DNA from: Antitrichia curtipendula
Lineage: Eukaryota; Streptophyta; Bryopsida; Hypnales; Leucodontaceae
Direction: 5' to 3'
Assembly (NCBI GenBank): GCA_951230915.1
Contig: OX579634.1
Coordinates: 62,001-126,000, forward strand
Length of the DNA: 64,000 bases
In this document: positions 44,761 to 55,149 of the stretch, in pieces
Numbering within the stretch: the stretch's first letter is position 1
Layout: each line of letters opens with the position of its first letter
Notes under the pieces: model-generated
The model's database searches: none
What the model saw: the letters and a program-made list of their open reading frames with translations, nothing else
Told to the model about the DNA's origin: nothing
Made by a program: the position numbers and the translations under genes

Positions 44761-45789
44761 TATGAGGTGTGATGGTGTACTGGTGTTAACCCATTACACT
44801 TGAGTCCGTGTTATATCCTTATCCTAAACCCTACTACCGCCTTACACCTTCTTGCTCCAAGGAGGTACACTTGTGGAAGGGTGTACATGAGTGTTAAGGA
44901 GTGCACCTTCACTGCAACTGTACACCATTACACTTCACGCATTGGTGTAAAATCCTCACCTAGCAGTGTAATGGTGTAGGTTTGTTGACCCTGTGCACTC
45001 CCGTACACCTTTCTAAGGGTGTACCTCCCCGGCCAACGAAGGTCCGAATTGTACCAGTGTCCACTCATTACACCTAAATTTACAACACCCCCTCGTTGTC
45101 ATGTAGCTCCCCGACATGACAAGGTGTAATGGTGTAAGAGTGCACCGGTGTTTTTAGTTTATTTTTTATTTTGCTAAAACCCAAAGAAATAAGGCTGTCA
45201 ACCCCAGGTGGATGGTTGCCGCGACACCCCTAAACCCAAAAATAGGCACAATTTTTGATTGTGGAGGAATTGAAGGCGTAATTTACGTTGTTGGAAAAAA
45301 GAGGAGAAATCAGTAAAGACCCGCCCCCTAATTTATCACATTGAACAGAAATGGATGCCAAACGAGTTGCCGAAGTTGCCGCAACCCATGAAAACCTCCA
45401 CCTTCAATCCCCTCTCATTTTCGATTGGTTGAAACTGAGCCTTCCAGATCACTACCGCTAGAAAGAAGAGACGAAATCGGTCCGAACCCAACTTGAAATT
45501 TCTTGCATTGGGCAAGAATTGCATGAGATTTGGGTCGCCGAAGTTGCTGCCAGCAAAAAAAACTGCGACCTAAAAAGGGCCATAACTTTCAATCGGTAAG
45601 GAATTAGACCTTGAGAGTAGTCCCGTTGGAAAGAGGAGGAAAAAATCAGTCAAGATAGGCCTATAATCCCCTGCATTCTTGGAGGTCGACCTGCATTCTC
45701 AAAGGAAATCTTACACTGTGTAAGCCCTTTGTTAAAAGGTGTAACGAAATACACGGAATGCACTGCATTCCCGTGCCTTCTTCCTATAG
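44761..45789. repeat. Second copy of the stacked repeat block
   Basis: 44761-45150 consists of GGTGTAATGGTGTAC-type units (as at 32.5-33.9 kb). 45190-45710 consists of CATAACTTTT/CGTTGGAAAGAAGAGG units (as at 34.3-35.2 kb). 45758-45789 repeats the closing motif GCATTCCCGTGC seen at 35300. Order and orientation match the 31.1-35.3 kb block, so both are copies of one larger composite repeat. Confidence 0.7.
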
Positions 45790-45936
45790 GCTTGCTCTAA
45801 TTTATGGCCTCCAAGTATGTGGGGACGCTTTGGAAGTCATCCTTCACACAATGCACATACCTCATACTTGGGAAGCACTTTGAAAATTCCTAAACCAAGA
45901 AGGAGGGAAATGAAAATAAAAAAAGAAACCATGAGG
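45790..45936 (+). repeat. Tandem partial duplicate of the outer end of the long inverted repeat
   Basis: About 147 bp beginning GGCTTGCTCTAATTTATGGC duplicates the sequence starting at 45937 (GGCCTGCTCTAGTTTATGGC) and includes the first ~95 bp of the left inverted repeat arm, followed by a short A-rich filler. The right arm has no such duplication. Confidence 0.8.
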
Positions 45937-45949
45937 CCTGCTCTAGTTT

Positions 45950-46783
45950 ATGGCCTCCAAATATGTGGGGACGCTTTGGAAGTCATCCTTCACACAATGC
46001 ACACACCTCATACTTGGGAAGCACTTTGAAAATTCTTAAAATGAATTAGAACAAAAATTTACATTTAGATTTAGTAACCTTGTAAGAGAGTACTTATATA
46101 TATTTAGTAGAAGCAAATATATAGATATAAAAATATATGGAAATATAAAATGAAACTCTATACATATATAGTGTTTACAAAGTAAAAGATTAAATTTTAT
46201 TTTTAATCTCCATGTTATTTTTGGATGTGAGGCCTAGAGTTAGTTCAAATTTTATATTTAGAGCAAGTATTTTCAGTTATTCTATATGTGTTTTCTGAAA
46301 ATTCAAAGGTATTCAATTGAAGATCCTAATCTTTAGTGATTGTCCAGTAACTTTAGAGAGAACTTTAGAAATAATTAGGTTTATGAAAAATTTTCAGATT
46401 TTTAAGTTCATCTAATTTTCAAAGAATACTCTCATACTATGTATATAATTCATGTGATTATTACAAAGCAACTATACCAAATATAATGAAAATTATCAAT
46501 CTCAATGGTCACAAAGTGAAAGAATTCTATTATAAAAGGATTGTTTTATTTTTCAAAGGTGAAATTATTCTAATGTTAATGGTTCCTTTCATTTTTCAAT
46601 AAAGTAAAAGAACTCCAGTGTGAAAAATATCTTTTATATTTCAAAAACTTAAAAGAACTCTAATGTAAAAGGTTGCTTTTACTTTTAAACATAAGTGTAT
46701 AAAAGAATGGCAAGAGCCATAGAAAACATTATTTGCGTTTATCACATTGCATTTATTTACAATTACTAGTTGTTACCAAGTTC
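45950..46783 (+). repeat. Left long inverted repeat arm
   Basis: Starts ATGGCCTCCAAATATGTGG and ends GTTGTTACCAAGTT. Reverse-complementary to 52503-53337 along its whole length with few differences (for example CTCCATGTTATT versus TTCCATATTATT near 46210). AT-rich and non-coding. Confidence 0.9.
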
Positions 46784-47510
46784 GTGTAGAGCATTACTTT
46801 GAGTAGAGCATTACTTTGAGTAGAGCATTTCAGGTGAATAAAAAAAATAAAATGTGTGCAATGCAAGTTTTGTCCATTTGCATTGGTATAACTAGTTTTT
46901 TGCTTCTAAAGATTATTGCATTCTTTACTTCCCAATTTGAACCCCTATATATGCAATCCTCATTCTATTCTTGATTTATAGAGAAATTTATAGATAATTC
47001 TTATATGTTTTATTATTGATATTTTGGTTTTTCAAACCTTAGAAAATCACAATAATTTGTTTTTCTATCCAAATATATTGAAAAAAATGACATTAGTAGA
47101 AAATGTTTTTCTTCACTACACAAATATATCAGAATTTCATTCATGTATTCTATGAAAATCTAAACTTGGTTGGATAGTCGAATTCCACTTGAAGGTCATT
47201 GTTGAGCCCATGGCTGTGAAAATTGAAATGAACCATGGAAAACTATTTGCAATACTCTTCATTATTATTTGCATCTCTAGCTTGTAAAAAATCCTAACTC
47301 ATTTTGATAGTTCTTCCTTTTTTTAATTTTTTCCGTTTTATTATATGCAAAGAAGTGCTTACAATTACATATTTGAAGTAAACAAAGCAAAAAAATTCAA
47401 AGTCATTTATAATGCAAAGATAGAAGTATTAGAAATATAATATTTTGGTTCGAATACAATTTAGAAGGTTGTATTTAGCTCAAAGAAGATGTTAGACCAC
47501 TTCGCAATGT

Positions 47511-49262
47511 ATGAACAGTCCTTCACAATTTTACGCAAAACTAAAACCTTCCTCAGGTCGTGGCCGCGGAGGTAGGGGTGGAGGTCGGGGAGGCCGTCAT
47601 GGAAGGGACAAAGGTGGTGCTTTAACTTCAGCGTCTAGTAAAGACAAGATAAAAGAAGACTATGGCCCAAGCAAATGGAACCAGAGGTATATGAATTTCA
47701 AGCCCCACCCTAAACCTTTTAGTGGTCCATCTTCGGGCTTGACTGAAGAGTGGGACCGGGTCCCATCTTTTCTTCAATTATTTGGACAGTTCTGGTCTAT
47801 TCAGACATTGAGGCGTATATGTGCCGAAACAAATAGATACGCAACAGAGGAACTAAGGAGGGTGAAACATGGGATTGAAAATGCTACATGCCCCAATGAT
47901 TATGAAACCTACACCCGTGGGGGCACTGGGTGGAGATCGATGGATGTAGGTGAACTGAAGGCCTTCATTGCAATCTCTTTATACATGGGCCTAAAGAAAC
48001 TCCCGAATGTACCCATGTACTGGCAGAAATCGGAACCATTTGTTTATTGCCACATCATATCCCAGCTTATGTCACGCAATCGATTCTTGCTTCTATCAAA
48101 GTGTCTTCATGTCACCAACCTAGCTTCTATATGCTTAGATCGAAAATCCCCGACTTATGACAAAGTTAACAAAGTGAGGTGGTTGTTGAATGAGCTTCGT
48201 GATCGTTGCAAGGCCCTATGGAATAATGGAGAGAAAATTACCATTGATGAGATGATGGTTCGTTATAAAGGTGTGTATTGTCCCGTGCGGCAATACATGC
48301 CCAACAAGCCTGAGAAATGGGGACTAAAGATTTGGTGTCTTGCGGATTTTGTATCACACTTTGTTAGCAACTTTGATGTTTACTGCGGAGCATCTATAGA
48401 AACCGTGGGGGCCCCTAAGTCAAAGAAAGGAGAGCCAAAGATGGGACAAAGGGTAGTGGAGGCATTGCTTCAAGGATTGGAAGGTCAAGGCCATGTTGTT
48501 GTAATGGATAATTTCTTCACAAGTGTGGAATTATTCCGTGATTTAGAGCAAGGTGGTACATATGCCACGGGCACTCTTCAAAGCAACCGCATAGGACTCC
48601 CAAATTTTATGAAGGAACAAAAAGCATTCAAGAAGTCCACGCAAGGAAGTTTGGAGTGGGCAATGCATGACTCACAAAAGATGTGTGCCGTCATGTGGAT
48701 GGACAAGAAACCAGTCCTTTTATTATCGACTAGTGCTTTGCCACTATCTTTTCCATGTGAAGTTGTTGAAGTCCCACGCCAGGTAGGTGGGAAAATTCAC
48801 AAAATCAAGACATCACCGGTTCATTTGGAGTACACTACTTTCATGTGTGGTGTTGATGTAGCGGATCAGCTTTGTGGTTCTTATTCTTGCCAAGTACGTT
48901 CCCATAAATGGTGGCACCGTCTTCTATTTTTCCTCATTGATACAAGTGTTGTAAACATGTGGATCCTCTACAAGGTGATTTTGAAGGGAAAAGGACGTGA
49001 AAAAGAGTCCTTGTCACATTTCAACTTCATATTAGCACTTTGCAAGGCATTGACAAGGAATTGGGTAGGCCAAAAAGCAACCATTTCACTACTATGGGAG
49101 GACATGCCCCGAATTCATTGCCCTCAGAAAAGTAGGTTGCGCCGTCGATGCATTGTGTACAAAAGGAGGACAAATACTTATTGCGCATTATATTCATTCC
49201 ACTGGGTGTGCTATACACGTGGGTGCTACATGAAAATGCACCATCCTAGTGGTACTTTTTGA
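47511..49262 (+). CDS. piggyBac-family transposase (DDE_Tnp_1_7)
   Basis: A 583-residue protein in one uninterrupted exon. It would cut and paste TTAA-targeting elements in the nucleus. Seen: an RG-rich N-terminus (residues 17-32, RGRGGRGGGRGGRHGR), the piggyBac core with TIDEMM (D246), VMDNFFTS (D333), CGVDVADQL (D449, D452), and a HKWWHR segment (465-470). It ends in a Cys/His-rich tail (C547, C558, C567, C572, H576/H577), like the C-terminal cross-brace domain of the family, preceded by RLRRR. Length matches typical piggyBac transposases (550-600). The start is the first ATG of the frame. The three catalytic aspartates and an unbroken frame suggest a potentially active enzyme. piggyBac elements are well known in animals and rare in plants. 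A TTAA-ended MITE family close by is a plausible substrate. Confidence 0.93.
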   Translation: MNSPSQFYAKLKPSSGRGRGGRGGGRGGRHGRDKGGALTSASSKDKIKEDYGPSKWNQRYMNFKPHPKPFSGPSSGLTEEWDRVPSFLQLFGQFWSIQTLRRICAETNRYATEELRRVKHGIENATCPNDYETYTRGGTGWRSMDVGELKAFIAISLYMGLKKLPNVPMYWQKSEPFVYCHIISQLMSRNRFLLLSKCLHVTNLASICLDRKSPTYDKVNKVRWLLNELRDRCKALWNNGEKITIDEMMVRYKGVYCPVRQYMPNKPEKWGLKIWCLADFVSHFVSNFDVYCGASIETVGAPKSKKGEPKMGQRVVEALLQGLEGQGHVVVMDNFFTSVELFRDLEQGGTYATGTLQSNRIGLPNFMKEQKAFKKSTQGSLEWAMHDSQKMCAVMWMDKKPVLLLSTSALPLSFPCEVVEVPRQVGGKIHKIKTSPVHLEYTTFMCGVDVADQLCGSYSCQVRSHKWWHRLLFFLIDTSVVNMWILYKVILKGKGREKESLSHFNFILALCKALTRNWVGQKATISLLWEDMPRIHCPQKSRLRRRCIVYKRRTNTYCALYSFHWVCYTRGCYMKMHHPSGTF

Positions 49263-50212
49263 ATAAATGGAAGTAATTTTTTCTAGGAACTTCATCCATG
49301 CATACAAAATATATGTTCATTATTTTGGTTTCACTTTCAAATTTTTTTGCCTATAGACTTGGCATTCCATATTTGGCACTTAGCTTGACCTTTTGCAAGG
49401 GCTTCTACCTTTGCATTTTAGTTGTAGGCCTTTGGTAGACTTTTCTACATTAGCATTTGTGCCTTACATTTTATATGTGCTGCAAACTGGCTTTATTTGA
49501 AGGAGAGGCTTATGGTTTTCCTTTACAAAGGGAATATATGCTATATTTATGTAATTTATTTTTGACATATGACTTTCTAAATTTTCCATTTGTATTTCTA
49601 TATCTCAAATTTGCGGTTTCAATTGTATTTTTTCTTTCTACTCATGCGGCTTTACTTCTTATATGTGACTTATGGCTTTAGTGCTTTTTTTCTCGCTCTG
49701 GGCTATTCATTAGTTCTGAATGTTGTAGCTTCATTTTTTTGTTTTCCCTAGTAGCATCTCCATTTTTTAGCGGCTTTAGGCTCATCACATAGGAAGTGGC
49801 ATTTGGCTCTACATTTTTTTTTATATTCTCATTTTTTTTTAAACTTTTTCTTAGGAGGTAAGATAGCTTTTCGGTCTACCTTTGTTGAGCAGCTTCTGCA
49901 TGCCCACTTTGTACTTGGAAAGTGTCATTATCTTATGGTGGCGGTGGAGATTGGGGGGGCTTCTCCCTTTCCTTTTTTTTGGGCTTCTCCCTTCACAGTT
50001 TTTTCTTGGTGTTATCCCTTTATATATTTTTTTGGCTACTTCCTTTATATATTGTTGTAGCTACTCCCTTTAAATTTTTTGTTAGCCTTCTTCCTATATG
50101 AAGTTTCTTTTGGCTTCTTCCCTTATAACTAAACTTGACTTCTTCTGTAACATCTTTTTGGGCCCCAACGCTTCACCATTTTGGCTTTGCCTTCTTCTTT
50201 TATATGTAATTT
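49263..50212. other. Pyrimidine-rich 3' flank of the transposase gene
   Basis: T- and CT-rich sequence with loose repeats of CTTCTCCCTTTATAT / TTTTTTGGCTACTTCC (49960-50150). No gene. Probably the 3' UTR and spacer between the convergent genes. Confidence 0.5.
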
Positions 50213-50800
50213 TTAACCCCTAAAGGACCGAGCCCTTTTCTCTGCCAAAAAACTCTCAAAACTACCATTCCTAGAGCAAAGAGTAAAAATATTTGAAATT
50301 TTTTTTTCACATCTAACCGTAAGATCTTACACCTAACTAGTATGAGAATGTGTGGAAAAAATTTCAGAATTTTTAACCGCACAGATTGTAAGATATTTGC
50401 ATTCGAAGTGAAAAAAAATAGTTTTTCAACACATTCTGCGACTGGATTTTATGATTCAGAACATTTTGAACATTAAATTTTTGCACTAGAGAGTTTTGAG
50501 CTTCTAATGTTTATAGTGGAGAATTGAGTTGAAAATCTAAGGAAAAAAAAATATTAAAAAAAAAATAATTTTCAGCAATAAAAAAATTGTTGAGTAGAAG
50601 TAGGTATGAGATAGAAGGAAAATCTGAAATATTAATATCTTTTATATGGAATTAAAAATCAGTCATCCCAATGGTGAGATTATTCTAGCACAAAAAAAAA
50701 ACACGTGGAACTTTTTTTTTTTTTAAATTCTAAAAATTGCATTCAGAAATGAATCTTAGAAGTTATTTTTTTCAGGAAGATGCTCTAAGTGCCCGACAAC
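50213..50800 (+). mobile_element. TTAA-type MITE family, copy B (5' end)
   Basis: Begins TTAACCCCTAAAGGACC at 50213-50229. The next ~570 bases align with copy A (shared landmarks: TGTGGAAAAAATTTCAGAATTTT, split here near 50353, the CCAATGGTGA block near 50672, AACCGTAAGATCTT at 50317). It lacks the far end of the family unless that is represented by 53990-54006 (see findings). Confidence 0.6.
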
Positions 50801-50939
50801 ACACACCCAGACTATTATAAAGGCAAGCCAAAAAAGTATAAAAGGTATTTAGAGGTAAACACAAAGGTTAGGATACAAATATTAAAAGAAGTGCAAAATT
50901 GTAGAAGGTAAAAAAAATTTAAGGAGCTACAAGGAAAAA

Positions 50940-51190
50940 ATTTGATGATAAGTAAAAAATAAATTGGGAAGCTAAGGGAAAAAAATGGGAAGCTTTTGGA
51001 CATATATTACCCTTCAAGTGGTTTAGGGAAAAAATATGGGAAGCTAATGAAAGAAATTGCCATTCAAATGGTTTAGGAAAAAAATGGAAAGCTAAGGAAA
51101 GAAATTACCATTCAAGCGATTTAGGAAAAAAATGGAAAGCTAAACCATTTGCCATTCAAATGGTTTAGAGAATAAAATGGGAAGCTAAGG
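50940..51190. repeat. ~50-bp minisatellite downstream of TET/JBP-2
   Basis: About five units of AAATGGGAAGCTAAGGAAA, then GAAATTACCATTCAA, then TGGTTTAGG. It lies between copy B and the 3' end of the minus-strand dioxygenase gene. Non-coding. Confidence 0.75.
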
Positions 51191-51346
51191 AAACAAAATA
51201 TGATTCAACTAGAAGGGTTCACACAATTGAAACAAAAACAATCCATTATAATATACAATAGTTTCAAATTAGACAACAAATAGGTAAGCCACTATATTTT
51301 TAAGGTTGATAAGTTCCTAAAATGTCTTATTAGAAACTATAGTATT

Positions 51347-52461
51347 TTATCTATTATCATGTAGTTTCTGCTTCTTTTGCTCAACAATTTCTTTCAGTCC
51401 ACATACTTGGGGATTCACATCTTTTCCATCTCTTTGCTTTTTTATCAAACTTTTTACTCTATCTACCAAACTTTTAGGTATTTGCGTAGATGTGCCAACA
51501 CGTGTAAATCCTTCTATTGTTCTTGATTGTGAAGTAGCGTGGAAGTCAGTTTTTCCTCGCCAAATTATTTCAACAATGCCATCACATCTTCCAAAGTCAA
51601 CATAGAGTTTGTAACTTAGAATAATAAAGTGACCTCCATTACAATAAAATCCATCATCTACTTTAGCTAATCTTCCATTTTGTTCTATTGTAGGTGCCCA
51701 AATTCCATACACATAAGAATTATGGTCTTGATCCCGATGGACGGTATTGTAAAAATCATCAACAGTGTAAGTGAGCGTGCTTGTGAATCCTACAAAGTTA
51801 TGTTCTAGATTTATAAATTCTGTTTGGCCTAATAATGGAACGCCAACTTGCAATGCCTCATCAATAGTTTTTCCATACATGCATGGCCCTAGTTCCATAA
51901 ATCTTGATTCATAAAATTCCGCAATCCATTTGACCAACTCCACTTGGTCTTTTTCCCATTCATTTATAGTGGTTTCAGAATTTTTAATACTACGCCCCAT
52001 GACATAGTGACCCATGGTGTATCCTCTATCCATGCCACCTCTCCATCCCAATGCAAACATTTTTCCATTAACTTGGGCCTTATTGTTTTTTATGTAGCCC
52101 GAGCCTCCCTTCCTCAATTTGGCTAGAGACATTGTTAGTTTCTCGAAGTCTTCATATTCTTTAGAGGATTCAATGTCTTCAAATTTTGTGAAAGAAATCA
52201 CTAGCACTATTTCTTTGGTACTCTTATCTTGGATGGCTACTTTTTTTTTGTGTAGACTAAATAGTCCTTTGGAACCTCATCTATAATTGTTCCATCTAAA
52301 GCATTGTCTTCCAAATTGCGAGGTAGTGAAATCAATACGCATTCATTTTTTTTATGTGGACCTATTCTTTCAAATGTTTTCTTCAAAGTTCTCTCATATC
52401 GTGCTTTTGCATGAGCCTTGTTCTTTAGGCTCACATTGCCTTTTCCTCTCCCTTTTGTCAT
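51347..52461 (-). pseudogene. TET/JBP-like dioxygenase, copy 2 (one frameshift)
   Basis: Two minus-strand frames, 52461-52237 (74 codons) and 52207-51347 (286 codons), are co-linear with the intact copy at 14437-15537. The N-terminus is basic (TKGRGKG, compare KRRGSRGKG) and VPKDY matches IPEDY. The second frame carries HRD (H157/D159), GIWAP, GGHF, DFHAT (H223) and FTRVGTS (R236), so all expected metal and co-substrate residues are present. The break is in a run of nine A on the coding strand (52249-52241), one base short of what the homologue implies. It may be a true mutation, a homopolymer sequencing error, or slippage. Overall similarity to copy 1 looks moderate, so the paralogues are not recent duplicates. 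The ATG is 41 bases from the right inverted repeat arm, which therefore must hold its promoter. Confidence 0.75.
52241..52249 (-). other. Homopolymer at the frameshift of TET/JBP-2
   Basis: Nine T on the plus strand (nine A in the coding sense) directly follow the codons for VYT. The upstream frame ends KKK-stop. The downstream frame resumes with codons matching VAVQDRETKEI of copy 1. A one-base length difference in the run accounts for the break. Confidence 0.85.
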
Positions 52462-52502
52462 TGTGGATTTTCTATAGTTTTATAAAATTGAAATCTATAA
52501 TT

Positions 52503-53337
52503 CAAACTTGGTAACAATTAGTAATTGTAAATAAATGCAATGTGATAAACGCAAATAATGTTTTCTATGGCTCTTGCCATTCTTTTATACACTTATGTTT
52601 AAAAGTAAAAGCAACCTTTTACATTAGAGTTCTTTTAAGTTTTTGAAATATAAAAGATACTTTTCACACTGGAGTTCTTTTACTTTATTGAAAAGTGAAA
52701 GGAACCATTAACATTAGAATAATTTCACCTTTGAAAAATAAAACAATCCTTTTATAATAGAATTCTTTCACTTTGTGACCATTGAAATTGATAATTTTCA
52801 TTATATTTGGTATAGTTGCTTTGTAATAATCACATGAATTATATACATAGTATGAGAGTATTCTTTGAAAATTAGATGAACTTAAAAATCTGAAAATTTT
52901 TCATAAACCTAATTATTTCTAAAGTTCTCTCTAAAGTTACTGGACAATCACTAAAGATTAGAATCTTCAATTGAATACCTTTGAATTTTCAGAAAACACA
53001 TATAGAATAACTGAAAATACTTGCTCTAAATATAAAATTTGAACTAACTCTAGGCCTCACATCCAAAAATAATATGGAAATTAAAAATAAAATTTAATCT
53101 TTTACTTTGTAAACACTATATATGTATAGAGTTTCATTTTATATTTCCATATATTTTTATATCTATATATTTGCTTCTACTAAATATATATAAGTACTCT
53201 CTTACAAGGTTACTAAATCTAAATGTAAATTTTTGTTCTAATTCATTTTAAGAATTTTCAAAGTGCTTCCCAAGTATGAGGTGTGTGCATTGTGTGAAGG
53301 ATGACTTCCAAAGCGTCCCCACATACTTGGAGGCCAT
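52503..53337 (-). repeat. Right long inverted repeat arm
   Basis: Reverse complement of 45950-46783. The outer end reads TACTTGGAGGCCAT and meets TATTATGAAA of MITE copy C. The inner end (AAACTTGGTAAC) is 41 bases from the dioxygenase start codon. Confidence 0.9.
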
Positions 53338-54006
53338 TATTATGAAAAAATTTCCAAAGTGGTTGTGGTTCTTTGGATTCATTTTTCAGGGCAAGTTAGC
53401 TACATGCTTGAAAATTTTCAGACCCTTTGGAATTGTACAGCATGTAGAAAAAAAATAGTAAGTAGAAAGAAGTAGAGAATGGTCCAAAACATTAAATTTT
53501 TAAGAAGTTCATTATGGAATTAAAAAATGCCAATCTCAATGGTTGCAATTTTGTAATTTACACTTTGCATTCTACAATTTTATTTCTTTTGGAAAATATT
53601 GAAAATTGAGTGAAATAAATGACTTCAAATTTTATTTTAGAGTAGACAATCCACAACTGCCTAAAAACTGAAAATCCTCAAAATGTTTGACTCATTCATC
53701 AAAATGGAATGTATCAAAGCTTTCCATGTATACATAAATATAATAAACCAACGTCAAATTTTTATTTTTGGAAAAAGTGATTTTTTTTATCTGCCCGGAT
53801 TGCTCAAGTTGAGAAACAAACTACAAATCATGCAATAACTTTTGACTCGTATTTCCAAATGTCATGAAATTTTTGGCATACAGAATATATTCCTTGTCCC
53901 CACCTTCTATAAAAATTCAGCCCAAAATTTACAAATCTCTAATCACACGTACTTGCCTATAATTTCTATGTTGCCCAAGAATGCATGTTGGTCCTTTAGG
54001 AGTTAA
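53338..54006 (+). mobile_element. TTAA-type MITE family, copy C (5' truncated)
   Basis: Aligns from its first bases with the interior of copy A (44235 onward), so the 5' ~270 bases are missing exactly at the end of the right inverted repeat arm. It ends GGTCCTTTAGGAGTTAA (53990-54006), the inverted counterpart of the 5' end of copy B with one difference. Confidence 0.65.
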
Positions 54007-55149
54007 AGTAATCTTTCATTATGGCAAATTTGATAACATTGTAGTAAATAAAATATTTGAATAGCTCTCATGTAAGCAAAATTCAATAAAAGATTAGGCA
54101 ATAAATTACATTGATTATCCTAGTGAAGTGTGTTACAAAAAGAACTTATAAGTGAATATAATATGATTATAACTGTTTACGAGGAGGAGTAATTTTACAA
54201 GGGAAGAATCCTTTATAAATGTTATAACCATATGTAAGTTCATTTTGAAACATACGCTAATATGACAAATCAATGCAGCCACAGGGGCTAGAGCAAACGG
54301 AAGAATGTCAAAACACAAAAACTGCATGACTATACTAGCTGTATAATCCCGCTTTATGGTAGGATGCTCTAAAAGCGACCAGCTTTTTCAAATCAACCCC
54401 ACAAAACGGTACTGAATAGATATGAGGTGGTCTTGAAATGGACCACTTTAATCATTGATTGATCCTTCCAAAAGAGCTTGATATGATGAAATTAAGCTCA
54501 ATTTCCATTGTGCTTATCCCATAGAGAATAAAAAGAGTAAAATAAGAAGAAATCGAGTTGATTTCCAGGGATCAATCGGGCTGATTTTTCAGGGATCAAT
54601 TTGGCTTTTTCCATCCAGATTTTAGTTCTCAATCGGGACTCAGGAGAGCCAGCCAGCTGCAACGTCAGACCGCGGCAAGTGGCGGCCGGGGGACAAGGAG
54701 CCGGCTCAAACGGACCCTTCTGCTTTCAATTTGGACCATGATTGCCTAACAAGGAGGGGCAAGTGGTGGCCTCAGGGGCTGGAATTTGAATTCCTACATT
54801 AGGAACTCAAGGCATTCAACTGCCTTCGGGGGGGGGGATCGTGGCAAGCGGTGGTTGTGGGGCGCACTACCAGATGCAAACATGTGGTGGACGGCAGGCT
54901 TGCTGTAAGGATGGACACGATATTGAAGTACGAGGGTGCCTTGAAGCCACAACATTCAAATTTGTGAAAAAAAATCAGAGGTTTCCCAATTGCAAGCCTC
55001 ATATAAAATAGCTAATTATGCAAACAATTTTCGAATTTTTTATAAAAGTTTTATCATGTTCATGCTTGATCTATGAGTCCAAAAATGTTGGCATTTGACT
55101 CAAATTTGCAAAAGTTACAGGCCTTTGAGTGCAAGCTGCCCAGGATTGA
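54007..55149. other. Spacer, nothing coding recognised
   Basis: AT-rich to 54560, then a GC-richer patch to about 54980 with a run of nine or more G near 54829. No ORF above 67 codons. No RNA gene seen. Confidence 0.4.

Larger units (their letters stand above)
45950..53337. mobile_element. Composite element: long inverted repeats enclosing a piggyBac transposase and a TET/JBP-like gene
   Basis: 7388 bp bounded by inverted arms 45950-46783 and 52503-53337 (834 and 835 bp, roughly 98% identical by eye). Inside, in convergent orientation, are an intact piggyBac-family transposase (47511-49262, plus) and a TET/JBP-like gene (51347-52461, minus, one frameshift). There are no other genes. The dioxygenase ATG is 41 bases from the inner end of the right arm and the transposase ATG is 728 bases from that of the left arm, so the two could be driven by near-identical sequence. 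Caution: no TTAA target duplication flanks the arms, the left arm end is tandemly duplicated, and a MITE copy lies inside (50213). The two genes could therefore have been brought together by rearrangement. Confidence 0.7.
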
